Shown here one piece after another: positions 26,796 through 35,721 of a DNA stretch of 64,000 nt. A program made the translations under genes and the position numbers. Positions within the stretch are counted from its first letter, which is position 1. Every line of letters begins with the position of its first letter. This DNA comes from Tersicoccus phoenicis. Its GTDB lineage: Bacteria; Actinomycetota; Actinomycetes; Actinomycetales; Micrococcaceae. The notes beneath the pieces are model-generated. The model saw nothing but the letters and a program-made list of their open reading frames with translations, was not told the DNA's origin and did no database searches. The DNA is taken from NCBI RefSeq assembly GCF_001968835.1, contig NZ_MRDE01000064.1, forward strand, positions 115,285-179,284, in the 5' to 3' direction.

Positions 26796-28133
26796 TCAGA
26801 ACAGCGTGATGGGTTTGACGATGTCGGCGAAGATCAACAGCGCCCCCATCACCAGCAGCAGTCCCGCCACCACGTAGGTGACCGGCATCAGCTTCGCGAT
26901 GTCGACCGGGCCCGGGTCGCGCCGCCGGAACAGCCGGGCGAAACCGCGCCGCACGGCCTCCCACAAGGCGCCCGCGATGTGGCCGCCGTCCAGCGGCAGT
27001 AGGGGGATCAGGTTGAACACGAACAGGGCGATGTTGACGCTGGCGAGCAGCCCGACCAGTCCGGCGACCTTGGAGCGGACGTCGATCAGGTCGGTGGAGG
27101 CGACCTCGCCGGCGATCCGGCCGACGCCGACCACGCTCATCGGACCGTTGGGATCCCGCGGTGCGCTGCTGAACGCCGCCTGACCGACCTCGACCATGCG
27201 CTGCGGCAGGTTCAGCACGACGCCGACGACGGCGCCGACGTTCTGGGAGACCATGGGCGGCACCGCGGTGATCGGCTGCGGCACCATCTGCTGGGTGGGG
27301 CCGACGCCGATGAACCCGGCCGGCGTCGTCTGCACGGTGCCGTTCGCGTCCCGCACGGGGTTGCCCTTCGCGTCCAGGACGGCGACGTCGTTGGTCACAG
27401 GCGTGATGGTCGAGGTGACCCAGGTGCCGTCGCGGTCCACGACGACGGGCACGGAGCGGCCCGCGCTCTGCCGGATCAGGGTGGTGAGCTGGTTCCAGGA
27501 CGTCACGTCGGTCCCGGCGAAGGACACGATCGTGTCACCGGGCTGCAACTTCGCGGCGACCGCGGGAGACGGCTTGTCCGTGGCCCGGCAGGAGGTCTGC
27601 CCGGTGCGCTGCTGCTGCGCGGCGGTGACGACGCACTGGCTGAGGGAGCCGACCGTCGTCGTCGGCTGCGCGGTGCCGAAGCCCATCAGCAGGACACCGA
27701 TCAACACGACGCCGATGGCCAGGTTCATGAACGGGCCACCGAGCATGATGATGATCCGCTTCCACACCGGCAGCCGGTAGAACATCCGGTTCTCGTCGCC
27801 CGGTTGCAGCTCGGCGGCGGAGGCGCGGCGGGCGTCGTCTGCCATGGTCTGGAACATTCCGGTGGTCGACGCGCGGACCCGGCCGTCCTGCCGGGCCGGC
27901 GGGTACATGCCGATCATGGCGATGTATCCGCCCGCCGGGATGGCCTTGAGCCCGTACTCGGTCTCGCCGCGGCGCACGGAGAACAGGGTCCGACCGAAGC
28001 CGATCATGTACTGGGTCACGCGCACGCCGAACAGCTTGGCGGGCACCAGGTGTCCCACTTCGTGCAGCGCGATCGAGACGATGATGCCGACGACCACGAC
28101 GAGCACGCCGAGGATGAAGAGCACTACTGTCAT
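26796..28133 (-). CDS. rseP: site-2 intramembrane metalloprotease (Rip1/RseP)
   Basis: Zinc metalloprotease that cuts anti-sigma factors within the membrane; the mycobacterial orthologue Rip1 (Rv2869c) is in the same place. 445 residues: first helix with zinc motif HEVGH (residues 24-28), GIGF-like GFGRTLFSVRRGETEYGLKAIPAGGYIAMIGM, an extracytoplasmic PDZ domain (LQPGDTIVSFAGTDVTSWNQL), and the later helix with LPLDGGHI that provides the third ligand. An Arg/Ala-rich cytosolic insertion near 85-115 is typical of actinobacteria. ATG start; 36 bp after dxr. Confidence 0.97.
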   Translation of the reverse strand: MTVVLFILGVLVVVVGIIVSIALHEVGHLVPAKLFGVRVTQYMIGFGRTLFSVRRGETEYGLKAIPAGGYIAMIGMYPPARQDGRVRASTTGMFQTMADDARRASAAELQPGDENRMFYRLPVWKRIIIMLGGPFMNLAIGVVLIGVLLMGFGTAQPTTTVGSLSQCVVTAAQQQRTGQTSCRATDKPSPAVAAKLQPGDTIVSFAGTDVTSWNQLTTLIRQSAGRSVPVVVDRDGTWVTSTITPVTNDVAVLDAKGNPVRDANGTVQTTPAGFIGVGPTQQMVPQPITAVPPMVSQNVGAVVGVVLNLPQRMVEVGQAAFSSAPRDPNGPMSVVGVGRIAGEVASTDLIDVRSKVAGLVGLLASVNIALFVFNLIPLLPLDGGHIAGALWEAVRRGFARLFRRRDPGPVDIAKLMPVTYVVAGLLLVMGALLIFADIVKPITLF

Positions 28134-28169
28134 GGCCGTCCTGCCGAGTCGTTCACGTCGATGAGTGGG

Positions 28170-29483
28170 TCAGTTGGTGGTTTCGAGGGGGGTGCCGAGG
28201 AGCTGGTGCGTCCGGGCCCGCGCCCAGCGTTCGGCCTCGAGAACAGTATCCACGCTCAGCTGCCCGTCCGCCCGGTGTTCGCTGAGTACCCGCTCGATGG
28301 TCTCGCCGATGCCGAGGAAACCGAGTCGGCCGGCGTGGAACGCCTCGACGCACTCCTCGTTCGCGGCGTTGTAGACGGCGGGGTACGTGGCGCCCGCCGC
28401 GCCGGCGCGGCGGGCGAGCGCGACCGCCGGGAACGCGTCGTCGTCGAGCGGTTCGAACCGCCAGTCCGCGGCCCGGGACCAGTCGATCGGGGTCTCGGCG
28501 CCGGGCACCCGGTCCGGCCAGCCCAGACCCAGGGCGATGGGCACCGCCATGGTCGGCCGGCCGATCTGCGCGACCACGGCGCCGTCGACGAACTCGACCA
28601 TCGAGTGGATGTACTGCTGCGGGTGGACGACGACGTCGATGGCGTCCAGCGGGACGTCGAAGAGCAGGTGCGCCTCGATCACCTCCAGCCCCTTGTTGAC
28701 CAGGGTCGCGGAGTTGGTGGTGATCACCCGGCCCATGGCGAAATTGGGGTGGGCGAGTGCCTCGGCGGGGGTGACATCGCGCAGCTGCTCCCGGGTACGG
28801 CCCCGGAACGGTCCGCCGCTGGCGGTGAGGACCAGCCGGCGCACCTCCCCCGCGGTGCCGGCGCGCAGGCTCTGGGCGATGGCGCTGTGCTCGCTGTCCA
28901 CGGGTACCAACTGGCCGGACGCGGCCTTGGCCGTGACCAGGGTCCCGCCGACGATGAGCGACTCCTTGTTGGCCAGGGCCAGGGTGGACCCCGCGTCGAG
29001 GGCGGCCAGGGTGGGGCGCAGCCCGATGGACCCGGTGATCCCGTTCAGGACGACGTCCGCCCCGATGGCGGCGATCCGGGTGGCGGCGTCGGGGCCGTGT
29101 TCGATCTGCGGCCGGTGCCGGCCGGGCTGCCCGGCGGAGCGGGCGGCGTCGTCGATCTCGTGCTGCAGTGCGGCGGGGTCGCCGGTGGCGATGCCGACGG
29201 CCTCGGCGCGGACGGCGACCACCTGCTCGGCCAGCAGCCGCAGGTCACGGCCCCCGGCGGCCAGCGCGGTGACCCGGAACCGGTCGGGGTTCGCGACGGC
29301 GACGGCGACGGCCTGGGTGCCGATGGATCCGGTGGCGCCGAGCAGGCTCACGGTCCGGCGACGCGGGCTCGTGTCCGCGCCGTGGCCGGTGCCGCTGTGG
29401 CTCGTGTCGGCGTGGCGGGGGTCGGTGTGGCCGGTGGGGGTGGACTCGTCCGTGGTGCGGGGGTCGTCAGGCGTGTCGGGCAC
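28170..29483 (-). CDS. dxr: 1-deoxy-D-xylulose 5-phosphate reductoisomerase
   Basis: Second enzyme of the MEP pathway, making MEP from DXP with NADPH. 437 residues from GTG 29483. Seen: NADPH loop [39 protein letters not shown] and [23 protein letters not shown], plus [11 protein letters not shown]. The first 43 residues are an extra Thr/Asp/His-rich tail ([19 protein letters not shown]) not part of the fold; no later ATG or GTG start fits before TVSLLGATG. Fosmidomycin-sensitive family by homology. Heads the dxr-rseP-ispG block. Confidence 0.97.
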   Translation of the reverse strand: MPDTPDDPRTTDESTPTGHTDPRHADTSHSGTGHGADTSPRRRTVSLLGATGSIGTQAVAVAVANPDRFRVTALAAGGRDLRLLAEQVVAVRAEAVGIATGDPAALQHEIDDAARSAGQPGRHRPQIEHGPDAATRIAAIGADVVLNGITGSIGLRPTLAALDAGSTLALANKESLIVGGTLVTAKAASGQLVPVDSEHSAIAQSLRAGTAGEVRRLVLTASGGPFRGRTREQLRDVTPAEALAHPNFAMGRVITTNSATLVNKGLEVIEAHLLFDVPLDAIDVVVHPQQYIHSMVEFVDGAVVAQIGRPTMAVPIALGLGWPDRVPGAETPIDWSRAADWRFEPLDDDAFPAVALARRAGAAGATYPAVYNAANEECVEAFHAGRLGFLGIGETIERVLSEHRADGQLSVDTVLEAERWARARTHQLLGTPLETTN

Positions 29484-29587
29484 CCGCCCAGTATGCCCCG
29501 AGCCGTTCCCGGGTCGATTATCGCGCTTCGGCGGGTAAGGCCCCACGAATGACCGCCGATCGGCGATAGTCGACGTGCAGGTCGCGG

Positions 29588-30334
29588 TCACCCGATCTCG
29601 GTGAGGCCTTTGACCAGCGTGGAGACGGCGCCCAGGTAGGCGATCACCACCACGGTCCGCCGGGCGACGGTGGCGGGCACGTGCGGGGCGATCCGCTGAC
29701 CCAGCAGCAGTCCGCCGGCGGTGAACGCGACGATCGTGACCCACTGCCACGGATGCATCCCGGGCATCCGGCCGCCCGAGGCGATCCATTTGGCGGTCAG
29801 CGAGCAGAGGCCCAGGGTCAGGAAGTAGGGCTGCAGGGTGGCCGCGAAGGACCGGTGCGGCCAGCGGCTCAGCATCCCGTAGACACTGACCGCGGGGCCC
29901 CCGATCCCGGCGGCCGCGTTCATCGCCCCCGACAGGATGCCGCTCGTCGCCATCGTCACCGGCCCGGAAAGGACGAGGGAGGTGCGGGTCAGGAGAACCG
30001 AGACGGTCAGTGCGACGAGCAGCAGCACCCCGATGGAGATCTCGACGACCGGTCCGGGCAGGGAGGCGGCCAGCACGGCGCCGGGGACGATGCCGACCAG
30101 CGCAAAGCCGGCGAGCGCGCCGTACCGCCGCCAGTCGACGTCGCGCCGGACCAGGAACAACGCCATCGACGCCGACACGGCCGCGCACAGGTTGACGACC
30201 ATGACGCCGTCGAACGCGCCGAGGCCGAGGACGAGGACCGGGGAGACGACGAGCGCGAACCCGAGCCCGGAGATGCGTTGGGCCACGGCCCCGACGACGA
30301 CGGCGGCGAGGACGAGGGCGAACACCAGCGCCAC
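29588..30334 (-). CDS. TSUP (TauE/SafE) family membrane permease
   Basis: 248-residue permease of the DUF81/TSUP family with about eight helices. The family motif occurs in the second half as [16 protein letters not shown] and in the first as [21 protein letters not shown]. Start is the GTG at 30334 next to VALVFALVL; longer frames add a non-conserved charged tail. Distinct from the TSUP gene at 15.7 kb. Substrate unknown. Confidence 0.85.
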   Translation of the reverse strand: MALVFALVLAAVVVGAVAQRISGLGFALVVSPVLVLGLGAFDGVMVVNLCAAVSASMALFLVRRDVDWRRYGALAGFALVGIVPGAVLAASLPGPVVEISIGVLLLVALTVSVLLTRTSLVLSGPVTMATSGILSGAMNAAAGIGGPAVSVYGMLSRWPHRSFAATLQPYFLTLGLCSLTAKWIASGGRMPGMHPWQWVTIVAFTAGGLLLGQRIAPHVPATVARRTVVVIAYLGAVSTLVKGLTEIG

Positions 30335-30512
30335 TCTACCGACGCCATTGCCCGCTGACTGGTCACTCGATGTCGGTTCGGGGAGCGAACTGGCACGAGA
30401 ACCGTCAGTTGGTGACCAGTCAACGGGTGGGTTCCGGTCACCTCGCCGAGGGCGGATCCGCTGGCAGCGGCGCGGCCTTCCCGCGTCGACCTTCGACGGT
30501 GACGCTTGACCC

Positions 30513-30711
30513 ATGACATCGACAATCGACACGTGGCACCTGGACGAGGATCTGCAGCCAGCTGCTCCTCCTCTCCACGCAGGACCCGCGGCGGGAGATC
30601 AGCCTCTGGATCAACTCCCCCGGTGGATCCGTGCCGGCGATGCTCGCCATCCGCGACCTCATCCGGCTCCTGCCGATCCCCGTCTCCACCCTCGCCCTCG
30701 GGCTGGCCTGC
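30513..30711 (+). pseudogene. broken ClpP-like gene, first of a tandem pair
   Basis: Starts as MTSTIDTWHLDED in one frame and resumes in another frame with SQLLLLSTQDPRREISLWINSPGG-type ClpP sequence through RLLPIPVSTLALGLAC, where it stops short: the catalytic Ser, His and Asp region is gone. The N-terminal handle region is deleted and there is a frameshift near 30550. Two ClpP paralogues in tandem are a known actinobacterial arrangement (clpP3-clpP4 of Streptomyces), and this looks like the decayed first member. Confidence 0.75.
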
Positions 30712-30963
30712 GTGAGCAGCTACACCGTCCCCTACGTGACCCGGCAGGACAGCCGCGGAACCCAGACCCTGGACGTCTTCAGCAGCCCGCTCACCGACCG
30801 GATCGTCTACCTCGGCACCGGGATCGACGACGGCGTCGCCAACGTGCTCATCGCCCAGCTGTTGCACCTGCAGGCGGTGAATCCGGACGCGCCGATCGAC
30901 CTCTACATCAACTCGCCGGGCGGGGCGATCCCCGCGATGCTCGCGGTCTACGACGCGATGCAC
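30712..30963 (+). pseudogene. broken ClpP-like gene, second of a tandem pair
   Basis: From GTG 30712 the frame reads VSSYTVPYVTRQDSRG, FSSPLTDRIVYLGTGIDDGVANVLIAQLLHLQ and DLYINSPGGAIPAMLAVYDAM, the first half of a ClpP2-type subunit. At 30963 the homology ends abruptly in unrelated sequence and the frame terminates at 31023, so the catalytic serine (normally in GxASSx) and all later residues are missing. Start codon is fused in frame to the truncated first ClpP. Non-functional as a protease. Confidence 0.8.
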
Positions 30964-31090
30964 CCTTCATCTCGTTGCGCGCCTGCTGATGGGCGGCGTC
31001 CCCGGCCTTCTCCGCCTCCTTGAGGTGGCGGTCCTGCGCCTTGATCACGTCATCGGCAGTCTCGCCGCGGTGCTCGAGGCCGGACGACGA
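30964..31090 (-). pseudogene. fragment of an unidentified charged helical protein
   Basis: Minus-strand reading gives LEHRGETADDVIKAQDRHLK followed by EAEKAGDAAHQQARNEMK, a clean amphipathic charged helix that looks like real protein, but it has no start or stop of its own: it abuts the broken second clpP on one side and the sigma-factor stop on the other. I do not recognise the family. It is most simply a gene fragment left by the same deletion that cut clpP. Confidence 0.4.
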
Positions 31091-31098
31091 AGACCGGG

Positions 31099-32052
31099 TC
31101 AGGCGAATCGCGCGCCGCGACGTCGCCGCACCCGGGCGAGCGCCACCGCGTCGGCGCGGAAGATGATCTCGACCACCTGGCCGTCGAACACGCTGAAGTC
31201 GAAGTAGACCGCGGCGCGGCCCCGCTGGTACCAGGCGGCGCCCGGCCCGTCACCGACGAACACCGGGAGCGCGGAGCGTGCGCTGCCGTTGAAGAAGGCC
31301 GCGACGGCGTCCCGCCCTTCGATCAGTTCCGGGGTGCCCGCGAGCACCGCGGCCCGATCGGCGCTGATCCGCACGTCGGGCGCCAGGAGACCGACCAACC
31401 GGTCGAGGTCACCCTCCCGCGCGGCGGCCAGGAAACCGTCGACCACCTCCCAGGGAGCAGAACGGTGAGAAGACGACGGCGGTGCATCGTCGGGTTGTTC
31501 GCCCGCCCGTTTCCCGGGCGCCGGTTTCCCGGGCGTTGGCGACTCGGGCGTTGGTTTCTCGGGCGTTGGTTTCTCGCCCGTTGGCGACTCGGCGGCCGGC
31601 TGCGCCACCTTGGCCCGAGCGCGGGAGGCCAGCTTGCGAGCTGCGGCTGGCGTGGTCTCGAGCATCCCGGCGATGGCCGTGAAGTCGACGGCGAACGAGT
31701 CGTGGAGCACGAACGCGACCCGCTCGGCCGGGCTCAGCCGGTCGAGCACCACACCGAGGGCGCCGCCGACGGCGTCCATCAGAGCGACGGCGTCCGCCGG
31801 GTCGGGTGCGGCTCCGCCCTCCTCGGTCGGCTCGACCGGGACCGGGACACGCGCCTTCAGTCGGTCCAGGCACAGCCGGGTGGTGACGGTCGTCAGCCAC
31901 GCGGGCAGGCTCGCCACGGGGCCGTCGGTGGCGTGCATCCGCAGCCACGCCTGCTGCACGACGTCCTCGGCCTCAACCGGGTCGCTCAGCACGCGAGCAG
32001 CAAGTCGCAGCAGCCGGGGACGTTCCACCTCGAACTCGTCCGTCGCGTCCAC
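31099..32052 (-). CDS. ECF sigma factor with C-terminal SnoaL-like domain (ECF41/SigJ type)
   Basis: 317 residues: region 2 (FEVERPRLLRLAARVLSDPVEAEDVVQQAWLR), region 4 (LSPAERVAFVLHDSFAVDFTAIAGMLETTPAAARKLASRARAKV) and a fused NTF2/SnoaL-like domain (VVDGFLAAAREGDLDRLVGLLAPDV to DGQVVEIIFRADAVALARV). ECF41-type factors control themselves through this domain instead of an anti-sigma factor. The linker is an unusual run of TPEKP/TPESP/TPGKP pentapeptides encoded by 15-bp tandem repeats (about 31510-31590). The usual partner gene (carboxymuconolactone decarboxylase or oxidoreductase) is not next to it. Confidence 0.9.
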   Translation of the reverse strand: MDATDEFEVERPRLLRLAARVLSDPVEAEDVVQQAWLRMHATDGPVASLPAWLTTVTTRLCLDRLKARVPVPVEPTEEGGAAPDPADAVALMDAVGGALGVVLDRLSPAERVAFVLHDSFAVDFTAIAGMLETTPAAARKLASRARAKVAQPAAESPTGEKPTPEKPTPESPTPGKPAPGKRAGEQPDDAPPSSSHRSAPWEVVDGFLAAAREGDLDRLVGLLAPDVRISADRAAVLAGTPELIEGRDAVAAFFNGSARSALPVFVGDGPGAAWYQRGRAAVYFDFSVFDGQVVEIIFRADAVALARVRRRRGARFA

Positions 32053-32068
32053 CGTTGGCCTCGCTCGC

Positions 32069-32884
32069 CTACCCGGCGCCGCCCGCGCGGGCCAGCACGG
32101 ACCGGGCGTGTCGGAGGATCGGCTCGTCGACCATGGTGCCGCGCCAAGTGAACACCCCGGGCCGGCGCTCGGCCTCCTCGAGCAGCTCCCGGGCGGCGGC
32201 CACCTCCTCGTCGTCCGGGGCGAACGCGGCTCTGACCGCGGTCACCTGCGACGGGTGGATGCACGCCTTGGCGGCGAACCCCGAGGCGGCGGCGTCCTCG
32301 CACTCGTCGGCCAGGCCCGCGGTGTCCTCGATCGCAGTGTAGACGGCGTCGATCGCGGCCTTCCCGTGCGCGCCGGCGGCCAACAGGGTCATCGACCGTG
32401 CGTGGGTGGCCACGGCCCGGTACCGCCCGTCCGCGGTGCGGCTGCCGGTGCCGCCGAGGGAGGCGACGAGGTCCTCGGCCCCCCACATCAGGGCGACGAC
32501 GGTGGGCTCGGCGGCGATGGCACCGACCGCGAGGACGCCCGCGGCGGTCTCGATCAGGGCGATCACGTCGTGCCCGGCGAGTGCGCGCACCTGCGCGACG
32601 TCCTCGGTCTTGGCGAGCATGACGGTCCGGTACGGCAGGCCGGCCAGGGCGGCGACGTCGGCGGCGAAGTCGTCGGTCCCCGCCGCGTTGACCCGCACGA
32701 TCGTCCGCGCCGGGTCCAGCGGGTGCGCGGCGAGGTTGGCACGGGCGGCGGCCTTGTCCGCGGGGGCGACGGCGTCCTCCAGGTCGAGGATGACGGCGTC
32801 GGCCCGGTCCGCGGCCTTGGCGTAACGGTCCGCGCGGTCGGCGGGGCAGAACAGCAGGGCCGGGCCCATCGAGAAGGTGGTCAC
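32069..32884 (-). CDS. citE: HpcH/HpaI aldolase / citrate lyase beta-like protein (CitE, Rv2498c-like)
   Basis: 271-residue TIM-barrel acyl-CoA lyase or thioesterase of the CitE-like group. Seen: PALLFCPADRADRYAKA, DAVILDLEDAVAP (metal-binding Glu/Asp), VRVNAAGTDDF, the LIETAAGV glutamate and GFAAKACIHPSQV. Free-standing CitE proteins are not part of citrate lyase; the M. tuberculosis homologue Rv2498c sits in the same leucine-degradation cluster and has been reported to act on hydroxyacyl-CoA thioesters. GTG start. Last gene of the nine-gene operon, 10 bp after the oxidoreductase. Confidence 0.9.
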   Translation of the reverse strand: MTTFSMGPALLFCPADRADRYAKAADRADAVILDLEDAVAPADKAAARANLAAHPLDPARTIVRVNAAGTDDFAADVAALAGLPYRTVMLAKTEDVAQVRALAGHDVIALIETAAGVLAVGAIAAEPTVVALMWGAEDLVASLGGTGSRTADGRYRAVATHARSMTLLAAGAHGKAAIDAVYTAIEDTAGLADECEDAAASGFAAKACIHPSQVTAVRAAFAPDDEEVAAARELLEEAERRPGVFTWRGTMVDEPILRHARSVLARAGGAG

Positions 32885-32894
32885 GAGAGCGATG

Positions 32895-33962
32895 CTACGG
32901 GGCCGGATCCGGCGACCCTGCGACGGCAGTGTCGCCGGCTGGGGCAGGGTCGCCGGGGCGGGCAGCTCCGTCGTCGGCGCGGGTCGGGCGGTCGGCGGGG
33001 AGGGTGTCGACGGTCCGGGTGTCGGCGACCACCACGACGTTGCCGGCGGCGTGGCCGGTCTCGACCGCGGCGACGGCGTGCTCGGCCTGCGCGAGCGGCC
33101 AGGTGGCGGTGACGACCGGCGTGAACGTGCCCGCGGCGACGGCGTCGACGATGGCGGTGAACACCGCCGTGGTCCGCCGCCGGGTGACCCCTGACCCGCC
33201 GAGCGAGGCGGCCAGCTGCGGCTCGGCGACGCTGCGGATCTGCCGTGGGTCGCGCGCCAGGGCCGCCCCGTCCCACAGCACCTGACCGCCGACCAGGTCC
33301 ATCACGCCGTCGACCGCACCGCCGACCCCGGAGGCAGCGGCCGCGCGAACCCGGTCGGACCAGCCGTCGCCGGACGCGACGTGCACGGCTCCGAGACCTT
33401 CGACCAGGTCGCGTTTGCCCGCGGACGCCACCCCGAGGACGGTGATCCCGCGGGCGGCGGCGAGTCCGCACACCGCCGTGCCGACGCCGCCGCCGGCGCC
33501 GAGCACCAGGAGTGCGGTTCCGGCGGGCAGGTCCAGCTCGGCCAGGGCGTCCCACGCGGTGCCGACCGAGACGGGGACGCAGGCGGCCTGCTCGGGCGGC
33601 ACCGCCGGTGGTCGGCGGGCGACGCTGCCGGCGCTGAGCACGACCAGGTCGGCCAGGGCGCCGGTTCCCGCGGCGGCGGCGCCGAACACCGCGTCCCCGG
33701 GCCGCCAGCCGTCGACGTCGTCCCCGACGGCCACGATCTCGCCGGCGGCCTCCCGGCCCACCGCCATCGGGAACCGAACCGGGAACGCGTTCTGCCGCTG
33801 CCCGGACCGGACCTTGATGTCGGCCGGGTTGACTCCGGCGGCCGCCATCCGCACCAGCAGTTCACCGCGCCCGGGCACGGGTACCGGCACGTCGAGATGC
33901 TGCATCACCTCGGGGCCGCCGTACGCGGTGAAGCCGAAGGCGTGCATCGAGGTGACGGTCAC
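32895..33962 (-). CDS. zinc-less MDR / quinone oxidoreductase-like protein
   Basis: 355-residue NADPH-dependent reductase of the quinone oxidoreductase branch: MHAFGFTAYGGPEVMQHLDV, GVNPADIKVRSG, the cofactor loop LVLGAGGGVGTAVCGLAAARG. No zinc-binding cysteines. The last 45 residues are an Asp/Pro/Ala tail. GTG start overlaps the MaoC stop (GTGA, 33959-33962), so it is coupled to the operon. The M. tuberculosis cluster has no such gene between the maoC-like and citE genes, so this is an addition; an enoyl-CoA or quinone reduction step is possible. Confidence 0.88.
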   Translation of the reverse strand: MTVTSMHAFGFTAYGGPEVMQHLDVPVPVPGRGELLVRMAAAGVNPADIKVRSGQRQNAFPVRFPMAVGREAAGEIVAVGDDVDGWRPGDAVFGAAAAGTGALADLVVLSAGSVARRPPAVPPEQAACVPVSVGTAWDALAELDLPAGTALLVLGAGGGVGTAVCGLAAARGITVLGVASAGKRDLVEGLGAVHVASGDGWSDRVRAAAASGVGGAVDGVMDLVGGQVLWDGAALARDPRQIRSVAEPQLAASLGGSGVTRRRTTAVFTAIVDAVAAGTFTPVVTATWPLAQAEHAVAAVETGHAAGNVVVVADTRTVDTLPADRPTRADDGAARPGDPAPAGDTAVAGSPDPAP

Positions 33963-34531
33963 CCGGCCTCCTGGTGCCGGCGGTGCGCCTCCTCGCACCA
34001 GACCAGCACCGACCGGGTGGCGACGGCGACAACGGCCCCCGACTGGTTGCGCGCGGTGTGCTTGAGCGTGACGATGCCCTGGCCCGGCCGACTCTGGGAG
34101 AGCCGCTTGCCGACGACGACGGTGGACGCGTACAGGGTGTCGCCGTGGAAGACGGGGGCCGGGAACTCCACCGCCTCGAACCCGAGATTCGCCACGATGG
34201 TGCCCTCCGTCAACTGCGCGACGGACAAACCGACCAGCATCGAGAGCGTGAACATGGAGTTGACCAACCGGCGCCCGAACGGTTGCCCGGAGGCGAAGTG
34301 CTCGTCCAGGTGCAGGGACTGGGTGTTGCCGGACAACGTGGTGAACAGTACGTCGTCGGCCTCGGTGATGGTCCGGCCCGGGCGGTGCTCGTAGACGACG
34401 CCGGTCCGGTACTCCTCGTAGTAGAGGCCGCGCTGGCGCACCGCCTCGGTGATGGGAATGGACCCGGTGCGCGGGCGATCCGCGGCACCCGAAGCCGCTC
34501 TGTGCGGGTCCGACGTCGTCGTCATGCTCAC
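33959..34531 (-). CDS. MaoC-like (R)-specific enoyl-CoA hydratase
   Basis: 190-residue single/double hot-dog-fold hydratase. Seen: YYEEYRTGVVYEHRPGRTITEADDVLFTTLSGNTQSLHLDEHF, where the hydratase-2 Asp/His dyad region (D...H) is conserved, and FHGDTLYASTVVVGKR. Resembles mesaconyl-CoA-hydratase-like MaoC proteins such as Rv2499c. Probably hydrates an unsaturated acyl-CoA made by the upstream dehydrogenase/carboxylase. GTG start in a GTGA overlap with the acyl-CoA dehydrogenase stop. Confidence 0.9.
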   Translation of the reverse strand: MSMTTTSDPHRAASGAADRPRTGSIPITEAVRQRGLYYEEYRTGVVYEHRPGRTITEADDVLFTTLSGNTQSLHLDEHFASGQPFGRRLVNSMFTLSMLVGLSVAQLTEGTIVANLGFEAVEFPAPVFHGDTLYASTVVVGKRLSQSRPGQGIVTLKHTARNQSGAVVAVATRSVLVWCEEAHRRHQEAG

Positions 34532-35721
34532 TCCAGTCCGAGCGAGCGGGCGATGAGCATCTGCTGCACCTCGGTGGTCCCCTCGCCGATCTCCAGGATC
34601 TTCGAGTCACGATAGTGCCGCGCGACGACGAACTCGTTGATGAAGCCGTAGCCGCCGAAGATCTGGGTCGCGTCCCGGGCGTTGTCCATGGCCGCCTCGC
34701 CCGCGACGATCTTGGCGATCGAGGCCTGCGTCTTGAACGGCTTGCCCGCGACCATCCGCGCGGCGGCGTCCCGCCAGGCCAGCCGGGCCGTGTGCACCCG
34801 CACCTGCATGCGCGCGATCTTGAACGCAATGGCCTGGTGCTGCCCGATCGCGGACCCGAACGCGCGCCGCTCCTTGGCGTACCGGACGGCGGCGTCCAGG
34901 CAGCCCTGCGCCGCCCCGGTGCCCAGCGCCGCGATGGCGATCCGCCCCTCGTCCAGGGTGTGGACGAAGTTGGCGTAGCCGCGGCCGCGCTCACCGAGCA
35001 GGTTCTTCTCCGGCACCCGCACGTCGGTCAACGTCAGCGGATGCGTGTCGGAGGAGTTCCAGCCGACCTTGTCGTACGCCTTCTCGGCGCGGAACCCCTC
35101 GGTGGGCACGGGCACTAGCAAGGTGGAGATCTCCTTCCGCTCCCGGCCGTGGCGGTCCTCCTGCGTGCCGGTGACGGCGGTGACGGTGACGAGGCGGGTG
35201 ATGTCGGTGCCGGAGTTGGTGATGAACTCCTTGTTGCCGTTGATCACCCACGTCCCGTCCTCGAGCCGGGCGGTGGTGCGGGTGCCGGACGCGTCGGAGC
35301 CGGCCTCGGGCTCGGTCAGGCCGAACCCGGCGAGGGCGCGGCCGGCCGCGAGGTCGGGCACCCACGCACTCTTCTGTTCGTCGGTGCCGTAGTGCAGCAG
35401 CGGCGAGATGCCCAGCGACACCCCGGCCTCCAGGGTGATCGCGATGGACTGATCCACGCGGGCGAGCTCCTCGATGGCCACGCAGAGGGCCAGGTGGTCG
35501 CCGCCCATCCCGCCGTACTCCTCGGGCACGGGCAGCCCGAACAGGCCCAGCTCCCCCATCTGGGCGACGACCTCGTACGGGAACGTGTGGGCGGCGTCGT
35601 GGGTGACGGCGGCGGGCGCGACGACGGTGTCGGCGAAGTCCCGCACCATGGCGGCCAGGTCCGTCAGCTCCTCGCTCAGCCCGGTCGACGTGTACTCGGA
35701 ACTGCTCAGGACGTCAGGCAT
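34528..35721 (-). CDS. acyl-CoA dehydrogenase (FadE19/isovaleryl-CoA dehydrogenase-like)
   Basis: 397-residue FAD enzyme. [14 protein letters not shown] motif [54 protein letters not shown] and the C-terminal [16 protein letters not shown] with the catalytic-type glutamate. Cluster position equals fadE19 (Rv2500c) next to accA1/accD1, consistent with oxidation of isovaleryl-CoA or 2-methyl-branched acyl-CoA. ATG 35721 overlaps the accA stop by 8 bases. Confidence 0.94.
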   Translation of the reverse strand: MPDVLSSSEYTSTGLSEELTDLAAMVRDFADTVVAPAAVTHDAAHTFPYEVVAQMGELGLFGLPVPEEYGGMGGDHLALCVAIEELARVDQSIAITLEAGVSLGISPLLHYGTDEQKSAWVPDLAAGRALAGFGLTEPEAGSDASGTRTTARLEDGTWVINGNKEFITNSGTDITRLVTVTAVTGTQEDRHGRERKEISTLLVPVPTEGFRAEKAYDKVGWNSSDTHPLTLTDVRVPEKNLLGERGRGYANFVHTLDEGRIAIAALGTGAAQGCLDAAVRYAKERRAFGSAIGQHQAIAFKIARMQVRVHTARLAWRDAAARMVAGKPFKTQASIAKIVAGEAAMDNARDATQIFGGYGFINEFVVARHYRDSKILEIGEGTTEVQQMLIARSLGLE

